From Streptomyces sp. NBC_00443 (GTDB lineage Bacteria > Actinomycetota > Actinomycetes > Streptomycetales > Streptomycetaceae): a stretch of DNA of 64,000 bases. The notes beneath the pieces were generated by a model. The model was not told the origin of the DNA and did not search any database. It was given only the letters and a program-made list of their open reading frames with translations. Numbering within the stretch: the first letter of the stretch is position 1; every line of letters begins with the position of its first letter. The stretch is from positions 992,001-1,056,000 of the forward strand of contig NZ_CP107917.1 of assembly GCF_036014175.1 (NCBI RefSeq), written 5' to 3'. This document shows, in pieces, positions 7,751 to 15,668 of this stretch. Both the position numbers and the translations under genes were made by a program.

Positions 7751-8680
7751 TCAGCTGTCGGTCTCCGTGCGGCGGGCGGCGGCACCGTCGGCGTCGAGCC
7801 CGGAGGCCAGGCCACGCAGCAGGGGGCCGTACTCCGGGTGAGCGAGGGCGGAGGCCATCTGGGCGACCAGGTAGTCGGCCGGGTTGCCGGTGTCGTACCA
7901 GCGGCCTTTGATGACCTGGCCGTACACCGCGCGGGTGGCGGCGTAGGCGTTGATGGCGTCGGTCAGATAGACCTCGCCGCTCCGGTGCTCGTACCAGCGG
8001 CGGGTCTGCTCGCGCAGTTCGTCGATGATGCCGGGGGTGACGACGTAGCCGCCGATCGCCGCGTAGGACGAAGGCGCGGCGGCGGGCTCGGGCTTCTCGA
8101 CCAGCCCGGTGATGCGCAGCTGGCCGTCCCCGAGGTCCTCCTTGACGATGGGCACGCCGTAGCGCTGGGACTCGGTGGGGTCCATCGGCAGGAGGGCCAG
8201 CACCGGGCAGCCGGTCTGCTCGTAGGCCCGGATCAGCTGCTGGGCGCGGGGGACCTCGGCCACGAAGACGTCGTCGGGCCACAGCACCAGCACGGGCTCG
8301 TCGCCGAAGGAGCGGGCGGCGTTCAGCACCGGGGTGCCGTTGCCGTACGGGCCGTACTGGTCGAGGTAGGTGATGTGGCCCTGGCGGGCCAGCTCGGCGA
8401 CCTCCTCCACCGCGTCGGCGTACGCCGTCTTGCCGTCCTGGCGCAGCTGCTCGACGAGGGCGGGGTTGGGGCGGAAGTGGTCCTGGATGAGGCTCTTGCC
8501 GCCGGAGACCACGATGGTGATGTCGGTGATGCCGGAATCCACCAGCTCACGCACCGTGTGCTCGATGACCGGCTTGTCGCCGACCGGGAGCATCTCCTTC
8601 GGTGTCGCCTTCGTCAGGGGCAGCAGTCGGGAGCCGAGTCCCGCGGCGGGGATCACAGCCCTGCGGATCGTCGGGGCCAT
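7751..8680 (-). CDS. galU: UTP-glucose-1-phosphate uridylyltransferase
   Basis: 309 aa, usual length for GalU. Makes UDP-glucose from UTP and glucose-1-phosphate in the cytoplasm for glycolipid, trehalose and cell-wall sugar synthesis. The N-terminal nucleotide-binding signature A-A-G-L-G-S-R-L-L-P-x-T-K-A-x-P-K-E-M is complete, with L-W-P-D-D, V-E-K-P and G-G-Y-V-V-T-P downstream. The start is the ATG of M-A-P-T-I-R-R-A-V-I, preceded by GAGAG; a longer frame starting at 8722 is less likely. Faces a glycosyltransferase operon that may use its product (inference). Confidence 0.93.
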   Translation of the reverse strand: MAPTIRRAVIPAAGLGSRLLPLTKATPKEMLPVGDKPVIEHTVRELVDSGITDITIVVSGGKSLIQDHFRPNPALVEQLRQDGKTAYADAVEEVAELARQGHITYLDQYGPYGNGTPVLNAARSFGDEPVLVLWPDDVFVAEVPRAQQLIRAYEQTGCPVLALLPMDPTESQRYGVPIVKEDLGDGQLRITGLVEKPEPAAAPSSYAAIGGYVVTPGIIDELREQTRRWYEHRSGEVYLTDAINAYAATRAVYGQVIKGRWYDTGNPADYLVAQMASALAHPEYGPLLRGLASGLDADGAAARRTETDS

Positions 8681-8940
8681 CACATCTCTCTCGGTCGATC
8701 GACGCGCCGCACCGGCGGACACGGCACGTGTCCGACGCTACCAACGCCTGCCACGGCCCCGCCGACCGCCCCGTTCGCGGATCGCGGCCGGGCTCGGGCA
8801 GCTCTGACGGACGTCCGGGGAAGGTGGCTCCCGGCGGCGCGCGCCCGGGATGCCCGCTTGTAGCCTGGTCGTCCAGGACTGGAGGACTCCATGCCCGCCG
8901 AGGATGACGCAGCCCCCTCGACCAGGCCGCACAGCAGTTC

Positions 8941-9789
8941 ATGGCAGCGCGCCCCCAGCTCTTCGGCATCGCCTACCGCGTGCTCGGCAGCACGGTGGAG
9001 GCCGAGGACATCGTCCAGGAGGCGTGGCTGCGGTGGCAGAAGACCGACCGCACCGACATCAAGGAACCGACGGCGTTCCTGACGACCGTCACGACCCGGC
9101 TGGCGATCAACCTCGCCCAGTCCGCGAGGATGCGGCGTGAGTCGTACGTCGGACCCTGGCTTCCGGAGCCGGTCGACACCCGAGCGGATCCGCAAGTGGG
9201 TGCGGAGCGGGCCGAGGCACTCGACATGGCGGTGCTGCTGCTCCTCGAGAAGCTCAACCCCGTGGAACGGGCCGCCTACGTGCTGCGGGAGGCCTTCGCC
9301 TACCCCTACAAGCAGATCGCGGACATCCTGGAGGCCGGCGAGGCCAATACCCGCCAGCTGGTGAGCCGCGCGAGGAAACACCTGGCGGCGGAGCGCAGGG
9401 AGCCGGTCAGCTCCACCGATCACCGGCGCCTGCTGGAGGCGTTCCTCGCCGCGGCCCAGACAGGCAGTCTGTCGGTGCTGGAGGAGGTCCTCACGCAGGA
9501 CGTGGTCAGTTACGCCGACGGTGGCGGAATGCGCGGGGCGTCCAGGATCCCGGTCGTCGGGTTCGATCACGTCTCCAAGTACCTCGCCGCCTTCGCCCCA
9601 CGGTTCTGGCCCTCGACGGACGTGCGCTGGGTCGAGGCCAACGGCAGGCCGGCCGTCCTCGTCGTCTCGGCCGACGGCAACCCGATGGCGCTGCTCTGCG
9701 TCGACGTGTCGGCGCGGGGCATCGAACGCATCATGTGGGTCATGAATCCGGCCAAGCTGGCCCCCTACGTGGCTTCGCTGACCGGCTGA
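8941..9789 (+). CDS. ECF41-family (SigJ-like) RNA polymerase sigma factor
   Basis: 282 aa from this ATG. Sigma-2 (about residues 5-70: L-F-G-I-A-Y-R-V-L-G-S...A-E-D-I-V-Q-E-A-W-L-R-W), sigma-4 (100-150) and a SnoaL-like C-terminal extension, the hallmark of ECF41. The extension ends N-P-A-K-L where the family motif is N-P-D-K-L, and has D-G-G-G near residue 198. No ribosome-binding site precedes this ATG. A well-placed ATG at 8891 with GGAGG opens another frame that would continue into this one if one C were added to the C run near 8913-8917, giving the N-terminus usually seen. So the 5' end is probably frameshifted. ECF41 factors are controlled by their own C-terminal domain, not an anti-sigma factor. 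Confidence 0.88.
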   Translation: MAARPQLFGIAYRVLGSTVEAEDIVQEAWLRWQKTDRTDIKEPTAFLTTVTTRLAINLAQSARMRRESYVGPWLPEPVDTRADPQVGAERAEALDMAVLLLLEKLNPVERAAYVLREAFAYPYKQIADILEAGEANTRQLVSRARKHLAAERREPVSSTDHRRLLEAFLAAAQTGSLSVLEEVLTQDVVSYADGGGMRGASRIPVVGFDHVSKYLAAFAPRFWPSTDVRWVEANGRPAVLVVSADGNPMALLCVDVSARGIERIMWVMNPAKLAPYVASLTG

Positions 9790-9808
9790 GAACGCTCCTA
9801 CCGGGTGC

Positions 9809-9835
9809 TGTCACAGATCCGACCCCTGGTCGGTC
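9809..9835 (+). promoter_or_regulatory. ECF41-type promoter for the flavoprotein gene
   Basis: TGTCACA at 9809-9815, 16-base spacer, GGTC at 9832-9835. Same architecture as the sites at 4404 and 11617. Lies between the ECF41 sigma gene and the next gene, 34 bases before its start codon. Confidence 0.65.
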
Positions 9836-9868
9836 GTAGTGGGTGACGCCCCCTGATCGGAGAAGACC

Positions 9869-11599
9869 GTGGCAGTCACCGAACAACGTCTGTCCACCAT
9901 GGTGCTGGTGATCGGCACCGGAGGTGCGGGCCTGCGCGCGGCGATCGAGCTGGCCGAGGCCGGTGTCGACGTCCTCGCGGTAGGCAAGCGCCCCAAGGAG
10001 GACGCCCATACGGCACTCGCCGCCGGAGGCATCAACGCGGCACTGGCCACCATGGATCCAGAGGACAGCTGGCAACAGCACGCGGCGGACACGATCAAGG
10101 AGAGCTATCTGCTCGCCGACCCCCGCACCGTGGAGATCGTCACCCAGGGCGCCGGCCGGGGCATCGACGACCTGGAACGCTTCGGCATGGCCTTCGCCCG
10201 GGAGGAGGACGGCCGTATCTCGCAGCGGTTCTTCGGCGCGCACAAGTTCCGGCGCACCGCCTTCGCCGGCGACTACACCGGTCTGGAGATCCAGCGCACC
10301 CTCGTCCGCCGCGCCGAGCAGCTCCAGATCCCCGTGCTCGACGGCTTCTACATCACCCGGCTCCTGGTGCACGACGGTGCCGTCTTCGGTGCCTACGGCT
10401 TCGACCTCGCGACCGGACGGCGTTGCGTGATCCACGCCGACGCCGTCATCCTCGCCGCCGGCGGCCACACCCGGATCTGGCGGCGTACCTCCTCGCGACG
10501 CGACGAGAACACGGGGGACTCCTTCCGCCTGGCCGTTGAGGCCGGGGCCCGCCTGCGCGATCCGGAGCTGGTCCAGTTCCATCCCTCCGGCATCATCGAA
10601 CCGGAGAACGCGGCAGGCACCCTGGTCAGCGAGGCCGCCCGGGGCGAGGGCGGGATCCTGCGCAACGCCCTCGGGGAACGGTTCATGGCCCGCTACGACC
10701 CCGACCGGATGGAGCTGTCCACCCGCGACCGCGTGGCCCTGGCTTCCTACACGGAGATCAAGGAAGGCCGGGGCACCCCCAAGGGAGGTGTGTGGCTCGA
10801 CGTCTCCCATCTGCCCCGGCAGACGATCATGACGCGACTTCCCCGCGTCTACCAGACGATGCTCGACCTGCAGATGCTGGACATCACCCGCGAACCCATC
10901 GAGATCGCGCCCACCGCGCACTACTCGATGGGCGGCGTGTGGGTGCGTCCCGAGGACCACAGCACCGATGTACGGGGCCTGTTCGCCATCGGTGAGGCGT
11001 CGAGCGGGCTGCACGGCGCCAACCGCCTCGGCGGCAACAGCCTGATCGAGCTGCTGGTCTTCGGCCGTATCACGGGCCGGGCGGCCGCCGCCTACTCGCA
11101 GTCCCTGACCGCACAGCGCCGGTCGGCGTCGGCCGTCGCCGAGGCCCGCGCAGAGGTCGACGGCCTGCTCGCGGCGGACGGGCCGGAGAACGTACGTGCC
11201 CTGCAACGCGCCATCCGCAACACCATGACCGAGCACGCCGGGGTCGTACGCGATGAGGAGGGCCTGCGTGCGGGGCTGGCGGAGCTCGCGGTGATCGAGA
11301 AGCGGATGGCGGACGTCGGCGTACACCCGGACATCGCCGGCTATCAGGACCTCGCCCACGCCTTCGATCTCAAGTCCGCCGCCCTGGCGGCGAGGGCCAC
11401 CCTCGAAGCGGCGCTGGAGCGTCGCGAGACCCGCGGCTGTCACAACCGCAGCGACCACCCCGACCTGGACCCCGCTCTGCAGGTCAATCTCGTGTGGTCC
11501 CCGACGGCCGGTGTCACCCGCGAGAGCATTCCGAGCGTTCCCGACGAGATCTCCTCACTGATGGAGGAGGTCTCCACCGACGGCAAGCTCGCCGAATGA
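9869..11599 (+). CDS. SdhA/FrdA/NadB-like FAD-dependent oxidoreductase
   Basis: 576 aa flavoprotein of the succinate dehydrogenase / fumarate reductase / L-aspartate oxidase superfamily. N-terminal FAD-binding G-T-G-G-A-G-L-R-A-A (about residues 16-25), A-A-G-G-I-N-A-A (51-58), active-site region H-Y-S-M-G-G-V (about 351-357) and H-G-A-N-R-L-G-G-N-S-L. It stands alone without iron-sulfur or membrane subunits, so it may be a soluble fumarate reductase-like or aspartate oxidase-like enzyme. No nad genes are nearby, which argues against NadB. GTG start. Preceded by an ECF41-type promoter and by the sigma factor gene, so likely a stress-regulated target. Confidence 0.85.
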   Translation: MAVTEQRLSTMVLVIGTGGAGLRAAIELAEAGVDVLAVGKRPKEDAHTALAAGGINAALATMDPEDSWQQHAADTIKESYLLADPRTVEIVTQGAGRGIDDLERFGMAFAREEDGRISQRFFGAHKFRRTAFAGDYTGLEIQRTLVRRAEQLQIPVLDGFYITRLLVHDGAVFGAYGFDLATGRRCVIHADAVILAAGGHTRIWRRTSSRRDENTGDSFRLAVEAGARLRDPELVQFHPSGIIEPENAAGTLVSEAARGEGGILRNALGERFMARYDPDRMELSTRDRVALASYTEIKEGRGTPKGGVWLDVSHLPRQTIMTRLPRVYQTMLDLQMLDITREPIEIAPTAHYSMGGVWVRPEDHSTDVRGLFAIGEASSGLHGANRLGGNSLIELLVFGRITGRAAAAYSQSLTAQRRSASAVAEARAEVDGLLAADGPENVRALQRAIRNTMTEHAGVVRDEEGLRAGLAELAVIEKRMADVGVHPDIAGYQDLAHAFDLKSAALAARATLEAALERRETRGCHNRSDHPDLDPALQVNLVWSPTAGVTRESIPSVPDEISSLMEEVSTDGKLAE

Positions 11600-11616
11600 G
11601 CGGCTGTGCGGGCTGT

Positions 11617-11643
11617 TGTCACAAGTAGGGCCCCTGTCCTGTC
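11617..11643 (+). promoter_or_regulatory. ECF41-type promoter for the NmrA-like reductase gene
   Basis: TGTCACA at 11617-11623, 16-base spacer, TGTC at 11640-11643. Third copy of the element, 43 bases before the start codon. Confidence 0.65.
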
Positions 11644-11685
11644 ACTTCAAGTGCAGACCAGAAATCTCTCCGAGAGGAAACCGCC

Positions 11686-12432
11686 ATGAAGGTCGTAGTG
11701 ATCGGTGGAACCGGGCTCATCGGTTCGAAGCTCGTCGGCAAACTGGAGGAGCACGGGCACGAGGCGGTCGCGGCCGCGCCCAACACCGGCGTCAACACGC
11801 TGACGGGCGAGGGCCTCGCCGAGGTCCTGAAGGACGCGTCGGTCGTGGTCGACGTGTCCAACTCCCCTTCGTGGGAGGACGACGCCGTCATGACCTTCTT
11901 CCGCACCTCCACCACCAACCTGCTCAATGCGGAGGCCGAGGCCGGCGTGACGCACCACGTCGCGCTGTCCGTGGTCGGCACCGACCGCCTCCAGGAGAGC
12001 GGGTACTTCCGCGCCAAGCAGGCCCAGGAAGAGCTGATCAAGGCATCCGGCATGCCCTACTCCCTCGTCCACGCCACCCAGTTCTTCGAGTTCATCAAGG
12101 GGATCGCGGACATCTCGACCGAGGGCGACACGGTGCGGCTGGCCCCCGCCAAGTTCCAGCCGATGTACTCCGACGACGTGGCGGCGGCCGTCGGCCGTAC
12201 CGCGGTCGGCGATCCGGTCAACGGCACGGTGGAGATCGCGGGGCCCGACGTGTTCCGGCTCGACGAGCTCATCCGCGAGACGCTCGCCGCCCAGAAGGAC
12301 CCCCGCACGGTCGTCACCGACCAGCACGCCCCGTACTCCGGCGCCGAGTTGGAGGAGACCACGCTCCTGCCCGGTCCGGACGCGCAGATCGCCGGGACCC
12401 GGCTGTCCGACTGGCTCGCGAAGCAGCAGTAG
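11686..12432 (+). CDS. NmrA-like NAD(P)-binding reductase (atypical SDR)
   Basis: 248 aa, Rossmann fold with N-terminal V-I-G-G-T-G-L-I-G-S (residues 5-14). Atypical SDRs of this kind bind NAD(P)H; many lack the Y-x-x-x-K pair, and here Y-F-R-A-K at about residue 107 may supply it. Such reductases are among the typical ECF41 target genes, in line with the TGTCACA promoter upstream. The next gene starts 41 bases later and may be co-transcribed. RBS GAGAGGAAA. Confidence 0.87.
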   Translation: MKVVVIGGTGLIGSKLVGKLEEHGHEAVAAAPNTGVNTLTGEGLAEVLKDASVVVDVSNSPSWEDDAVMTFFRTSTTNLLNAEAEAGVTHHVALSVVGTDRLQESGYFRAKQAQEELIKASGMPYSLVHATQFFEFIKGIADISTEGDTVRLAPAKFQPMYSDDVAAAVGRTAVGDPVNGTVEIAGPDVFRLDELIRETLAAQKDPRTVVTDQHAPYSGAELEETTLLPGPDAQIAGTRLSDWLAKQQ

Positions 12433-12473
12433 GTCCTGCTCCTGCTACGTGGCCCCTGCCCAGGAGGTGCCGT

Positions 12474-13214
12474 ATGGCGGGTACGGATGACGCGATCCCG
12501 ATCGCGGAGTTGCTCGACGAACGGCGGCATCTGCTGGATGTCGCGTACTGGATGCTCGGCAGCAGCCGTGCGGCGGAGCACGTCATCGAGGAGACCTACC
12601 GACGGTGGTTCGAGCTGCCGGAGCCGACGCGGGCGCGGATCACGGCGCCGCGCTCGTGGCTGGCGAGCGTCGCCGGGAGAATCTGCCTGACGTGGCCGGC
12701 CCAGCCCGAACAGGACTGGGCCGGCGCGGTCGCGGGCCTCGTGCGCCGTACCGGACCGCTTGCTGCCGAACCCCAGAGCGCCGAAGCGGCCGACCGGGCC
12801 CGGCACAGTCTGCGTGCTCGGCGCGCGCTTCCCACGTCGGCCCGGCAGCACGACACGGTGGCACGTGCGGTGCATCTTGCCTGCGTGACGCACGACGAGG
12901 CACTCCTGACGTCCCTCCTCGCGGCCGACGCCACGGCCTTCTTCGACGGGGGCGGCAAGGTGCGGACCCTGATCCATCCGGTGCACGGCAACACCCACGT
13001 GGCCCGCACCCTGCTGACCCTGCTGGCCCGCCATCCACGGACCACCTTGCACCCCCACCCCGTCAACGGACGGACCGGTCTGCTGGTGCGATACGGCCCC
13101 CAGGTGGCCGCCGTCATCAGCCTCGACGTCGCCGGCCCTCACGTCGTCCAGGTGTGGGGCACCCTCAACCCCGACAAGCTCCGCACCTGGAACCGCCCTT
13201 CACCCGGCACCTGA
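12474..13214 (+). CDS. ECF41-like protein lacking sigma-4
   Basis: 246 aa. The N-terminal third resembles sigma-2 (D-V-A-Y-W-M-L-G-S-S-R-A-A-E-H-V-I-E-E-T-Y-x-R-W split by substitutions). The C-terminal part is the SnoaL-like extension with the family motifs D-G-G-G-K (about residue 160) and N-P-D-K-L (about 237). The sigma-4 helix-turn-helix of about 55 residues, present in the neighbouring ECF41 factor, is absent: the frame runs directly from the linker into the SnoaL part. It therefore should not bind a -35 element. It may bind core RNA polymerase or the intact sigma factor as a modulator, or be a decayed sigma factor, although codon use looks maintained. RBS CAGGAGG. Likely operon with the reductase. 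Confidence 0.75.
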   Translation: MAGTDDAIPIAELLDERRHLLDVAYWMLGSSRAAEHVIEETYRRWFELPEPTRARITAPRSWLASVAGRICLTWPAQPEQDWAGAVAGLVRRTGPLAAEPQSAEAADRARHSLRARRALPTSARQHDTVARAVHLACVTHDEALLTSLLAADATAFFDGGGKVRTLIHPVHGNTHVARTLLTLLARHPRTTLHPHPVNGRTGLLVRYGPQVAAVISLDVAGPHVVQVWGTLNPDKLRTWNRPSPGT

Positions 13215-13230
13215 CGGGCCGTCGCCCGCC

Positions 13231-14709
13231 TCACCGGCACTGGCGGGCGCTGTTGATGCACCGGACCATCTTGTTCATCTGGCGCTCGTCGAAGACGTTG
13301 ACGAAGTCGCCGTGGTCCGTGACCGGCTTGTGCATCTGCTCGGGGAAGCCGTCCACCGCGTAGAACGGGCTGGAGCGGCCGTTGTCGTTCAGGCTGGGCG
13401 CGTTCACGTCGTAGACCAGGCGCTGCACGAGCTGCGGGATGGCCCGGAAGCCGCTCGGACAGGCGCCCGTCCGCGGATCGGCGTAGGCGACGTGGGTGCG
13501 GTGGTTGGCGCTGTCGACGTTCCGGCCGTCCCAGCAGCTCTGGAACTTCGACGTCCGGACCAGGCTGCTGCCCTCGGGGCAGATCGGGTACTTGTCCGTC
13601 AGCTGACGGTTCTCGAAGCCGGTGCAGCTCCACGCCGCGTTGGCGTTCGCGGTGCCGTTGGTGAACGCCTTGGCGTCACCGGTGATGATCCGCAGGAACT
13701 TGGGCATGGCCACGACCTTGCCCCTCGCGTTCCCCACGTAGTCCAGGGTCACCTGCGACGCGGTGAGGATCCTGCCGGTGTTGCCCTCGGCGCCGCCGCC
13801 CTGTTGCCGGGCGTCGAACTCCTCGGTGCCGTCCTGCAGCCGCAGGACCGGCCAGTAGTACGACGACTTGTCGCCCTGGTTCCGGCAGGTCGTCTTGCCG
13901 TTCGCGAAGTCCTGGTTGTCGGCGAACGCGTCGTTGGCCTGGTTGCCGACGTAGTCGTGGGTGTGGTGAGCACCGTTGTCCACACCGGGCGCGACGATGA
14001 CGTTGTCGGAGTTGTACAGCTTGTTCTCGTTCACACCGCACTGGGTGGTGAAGGTTCCCCTCGACGCGGCGCGCGACTTGCGGGGTGCTGACGCATTGGG
14101 CCGGACCTTGGTGATGTCGACGAAGTCGGCGGCGACGGGACCGTTGCCTTCCTGTCCACCGACGCCGGGCTCGCCCTCGCCCTGCTCCTGCTCCTGCTCC
14201 TGGCCGCTGCCGGAACCGCGCACCGTACAGGCGGCCAGCGAGTCAAGACCCTGCGGCCGGTCCCCCACCCTGTCGATGGCGGCAGCGATCCGCTCGATCG
14301 TCGCGGCCCGCTTGTCCTTGAGGGGGCCGAGGACGGCATTGCTCGCGAAGCCGCTGTCCTGCTGTATCGCCCCGGACGAACTCCGCAGCTTCTGGTACGC
14401 CTCGGAGATCTGGCTGTCCAGCAGGGCGAGTTCCTTGTCGACCTGCGCCCTGGCCGCGGCCGGGGTCTGCTCGAGCCGATTGCCGACGTCGGGGCAGTCG
14501 ATGGTCGAGGCCTGCGGGGCCCCGGCCTCACCTGCTCCGCCCGCTCCGCCCTGAGACGACCGTTTGACGGTGTTACCGCCGGACGTCTCATGGGCGGAGG
14601 CATACACGTTCACGACCACCAGCCCGCCCCCGCCGAGCGTGAGGGCCGCCAGGGCGGCAATGACCTTGCCGCTCGTGGTCTTCGTTCGTTTTCGTGCGTT
14701 GCGCCCCAT
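13231..14709 (-). CDS. Secreted DUF1996 domain protein
   Basis: 492 aa. Basic N-terminus ([10 protein letters not shown]) followed by a hydrophobic span at about residues 16-35, so exported or membrane-tethered. A helical region with a Q-E-Q-E-Q-E-Q-G-E acidic linker near 190-200 precedes the DUF1996 domain (about 225-490), which has conserved F-x-x-[20 protein letters not shown] and C-P-S-G-F-R-A-I-P blocks. The histidines of H-H-T-H-D could bind metal. Function of DUF1996 is unknown; it is common in secreted actinobacterial and fungal proteins. Start chosen for GGAGGAAG immediately upstream; the longer frame reads into non-coding sequence. Converges with the preceding gene, 16 bases apart. 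Confidence 0.88.
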   Translation of the reverse strand: MGRNARKRTKTTSGKVIAALAALTLGGGGLVVVNVYASAHETSGGNTVKRSSQGGAGGAGEAGAPQASTIDCPDVGNRLEQTPAAARAQVDKELALLDSQISEAYQKLRSSSGAIQQDSGFASNAVLGPLKDKRAATIERIAAAIDRVGDRPQGLDSLAACTVRGSGSGQEQEQEQGEGEPGVGGQEGNGPVAADFVDITKVRPNASAPRKSRAASRGTFTTQCGVNENKLYNSDNVIVAPGVDNGAHHTHDYVGNQANDAFADNQDFANGKTTCRNQGDKSSYYWPVLRLQDGTEEFDARQQGGGAEGNTGRILTASQVTLDYVGNARGKVVAMPKFLRIITGDAKAFTNGTANANAAWSCTGFENRQLTDKYPICPEGSSLVRTSKFQSCWDGRNVDSANHRTHVAYADPRTGACPSGFRAIPQLVQRLVYDVNAPSLNDNGRSSPFYAVDGFPEQMHKPVTDHGDFVNVFDERQMNKMVRCINSARQCR

Positions 14710-14961
14710 GAACTTCCTCCGAACTCTCGTGGATGAAACGCCACCAGAGTTATCCATGGGGCTGATGTGACGGGGGAGTTCGGTTGCCGCGTCAGTTTCT
14801 CGTAAGAACTCGCCTACTGGGGGTGGGACTGGTCGCTCCCACCCAGGCGAGAACGACTTGGCCTCGGCCCGCCCGCCCACCCCGGTGAGGACAACCCCGC
14901 ATGCGCGGATCGAGCTACCCACGCGGGCGGCCGAGTCTGCTGGTCCGCGTGCGCGACGATT

Positions 14962-15555
14962 TCAGCTGTGGGCCCGGGGGGCGGCGTCCCCCATGGGTGT
15001 GCTGCTCTCTGCGCTCGTCAGAATCGCGCTTGCGACGACACCGAAGAGGTGGTCGGCGCGTGGTGCGAGCGAGGGTTGATCGCCGAGCCAAGCGAGCATT
15101 GCTACCAGGGCGAACAGATCGGCGCCATCGATATCGCTGCGCGCCATGTCCGCGGCCTGGGCACGGGTGAGGAGGCGCGCACCGGCTGCGCGCAGGGTGA
15201 CGCACGATGCGTGGAGTGCGGATTCGGGGTCCTCGATGGCGGCTGCCATCAGCACGGTCGCGCCTCGGTACTCGGTTGTCCACGCGACGCAGTCGCGTAG
15301 CCACGAAACGAGAGCGTCCTCGGGTGGACTCGACGCCTCGAGCTCGCCTGCCTTGGCCGTCAGTTCGTCGAAGCTCGTGCGCAGCAGGGCATCAAGCAGC
15401 GCTTCGCGCGTGGGGAAGTGCCGCAGCAGGGTCGCGAGCCCGACATCGGCCCTGCGCGCGATGTCGCGCAGGGACACGTCGACACCGTGCTCGGCGATGG
15501 CGGTGCCCGCTACTGCCAGCAGGTGGTCGCGGTTCTTTCTGGCGTCGGCCCGCAT
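14962..15555 (-). CDS. TetR-family transcriptional regulator
   Basis: 197 aa. N-terminal helix-turn-helix at about residues 9-52 (A-E-H-G-V-D-V-S-L-R-D-I-A-R-R-A-D-V-G then T-L-L-R-H-F), followed by an all-helical ligand-binding domain. Divergent from a quinone-reductase-like gene with three phased palindromes between them, so it probably represses both itself and that gene and responds to a small electrophile or quinone (inference). Confidence 0.92.
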   Translation of the reverse strand: MRADARKNRDHLLAVAGTAIAEHGVDVSLRDIARRADVGLATLLRHFPTREALLDALLRTSFDELTAKAGELEASSPPEDALVSWLRDCVAWTTEYRGATVLMAAAIEDPESALHASCVTLRAAGARLLTRAQAADMARSDIDGADLFALVAMLAWLGDQPSLAPRADHLFGVVASAILTSAESSTPMGDAAPRAHS

Positions 15556-15576
15556 GTGTCCTCCCCTTGACTATCC

Positions 15577-15645
15577 GGATCAGTGGTCCATATATTCGGA
15601 TCAGTGATCCACTTATGTGGATCGCCGATCCGGATAACCGTATCC
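15577..15645. promoter_or_regulatory. Array of three (possibly four) TetR operators
   Basis: Three 13-bp palindromes GGATCAGTGGTCC (15577-15589), GGATCAGTGATCC (15598-15610) and GGATCGCCGATCC (15619-15631), each starting exactly 21 bases after the previous one, i.e. two helical turns, so all lie on one face of the DNA. A related GGATAACCGTATCC follows at 15632-15645. They fill the space between the divergent TetR and reductase genes. Confidence 0.8.
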
Positions 15646-15668
15646 CGCGGCAGGGCAGGAGAAAAACG

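Noticed and set aside
12057..13142. 361-residue minus-strand ORF opposite the reductase and short sigma genes
   Set aside because: Pure shadow of GC-rich coding sequence with no family resemblance.
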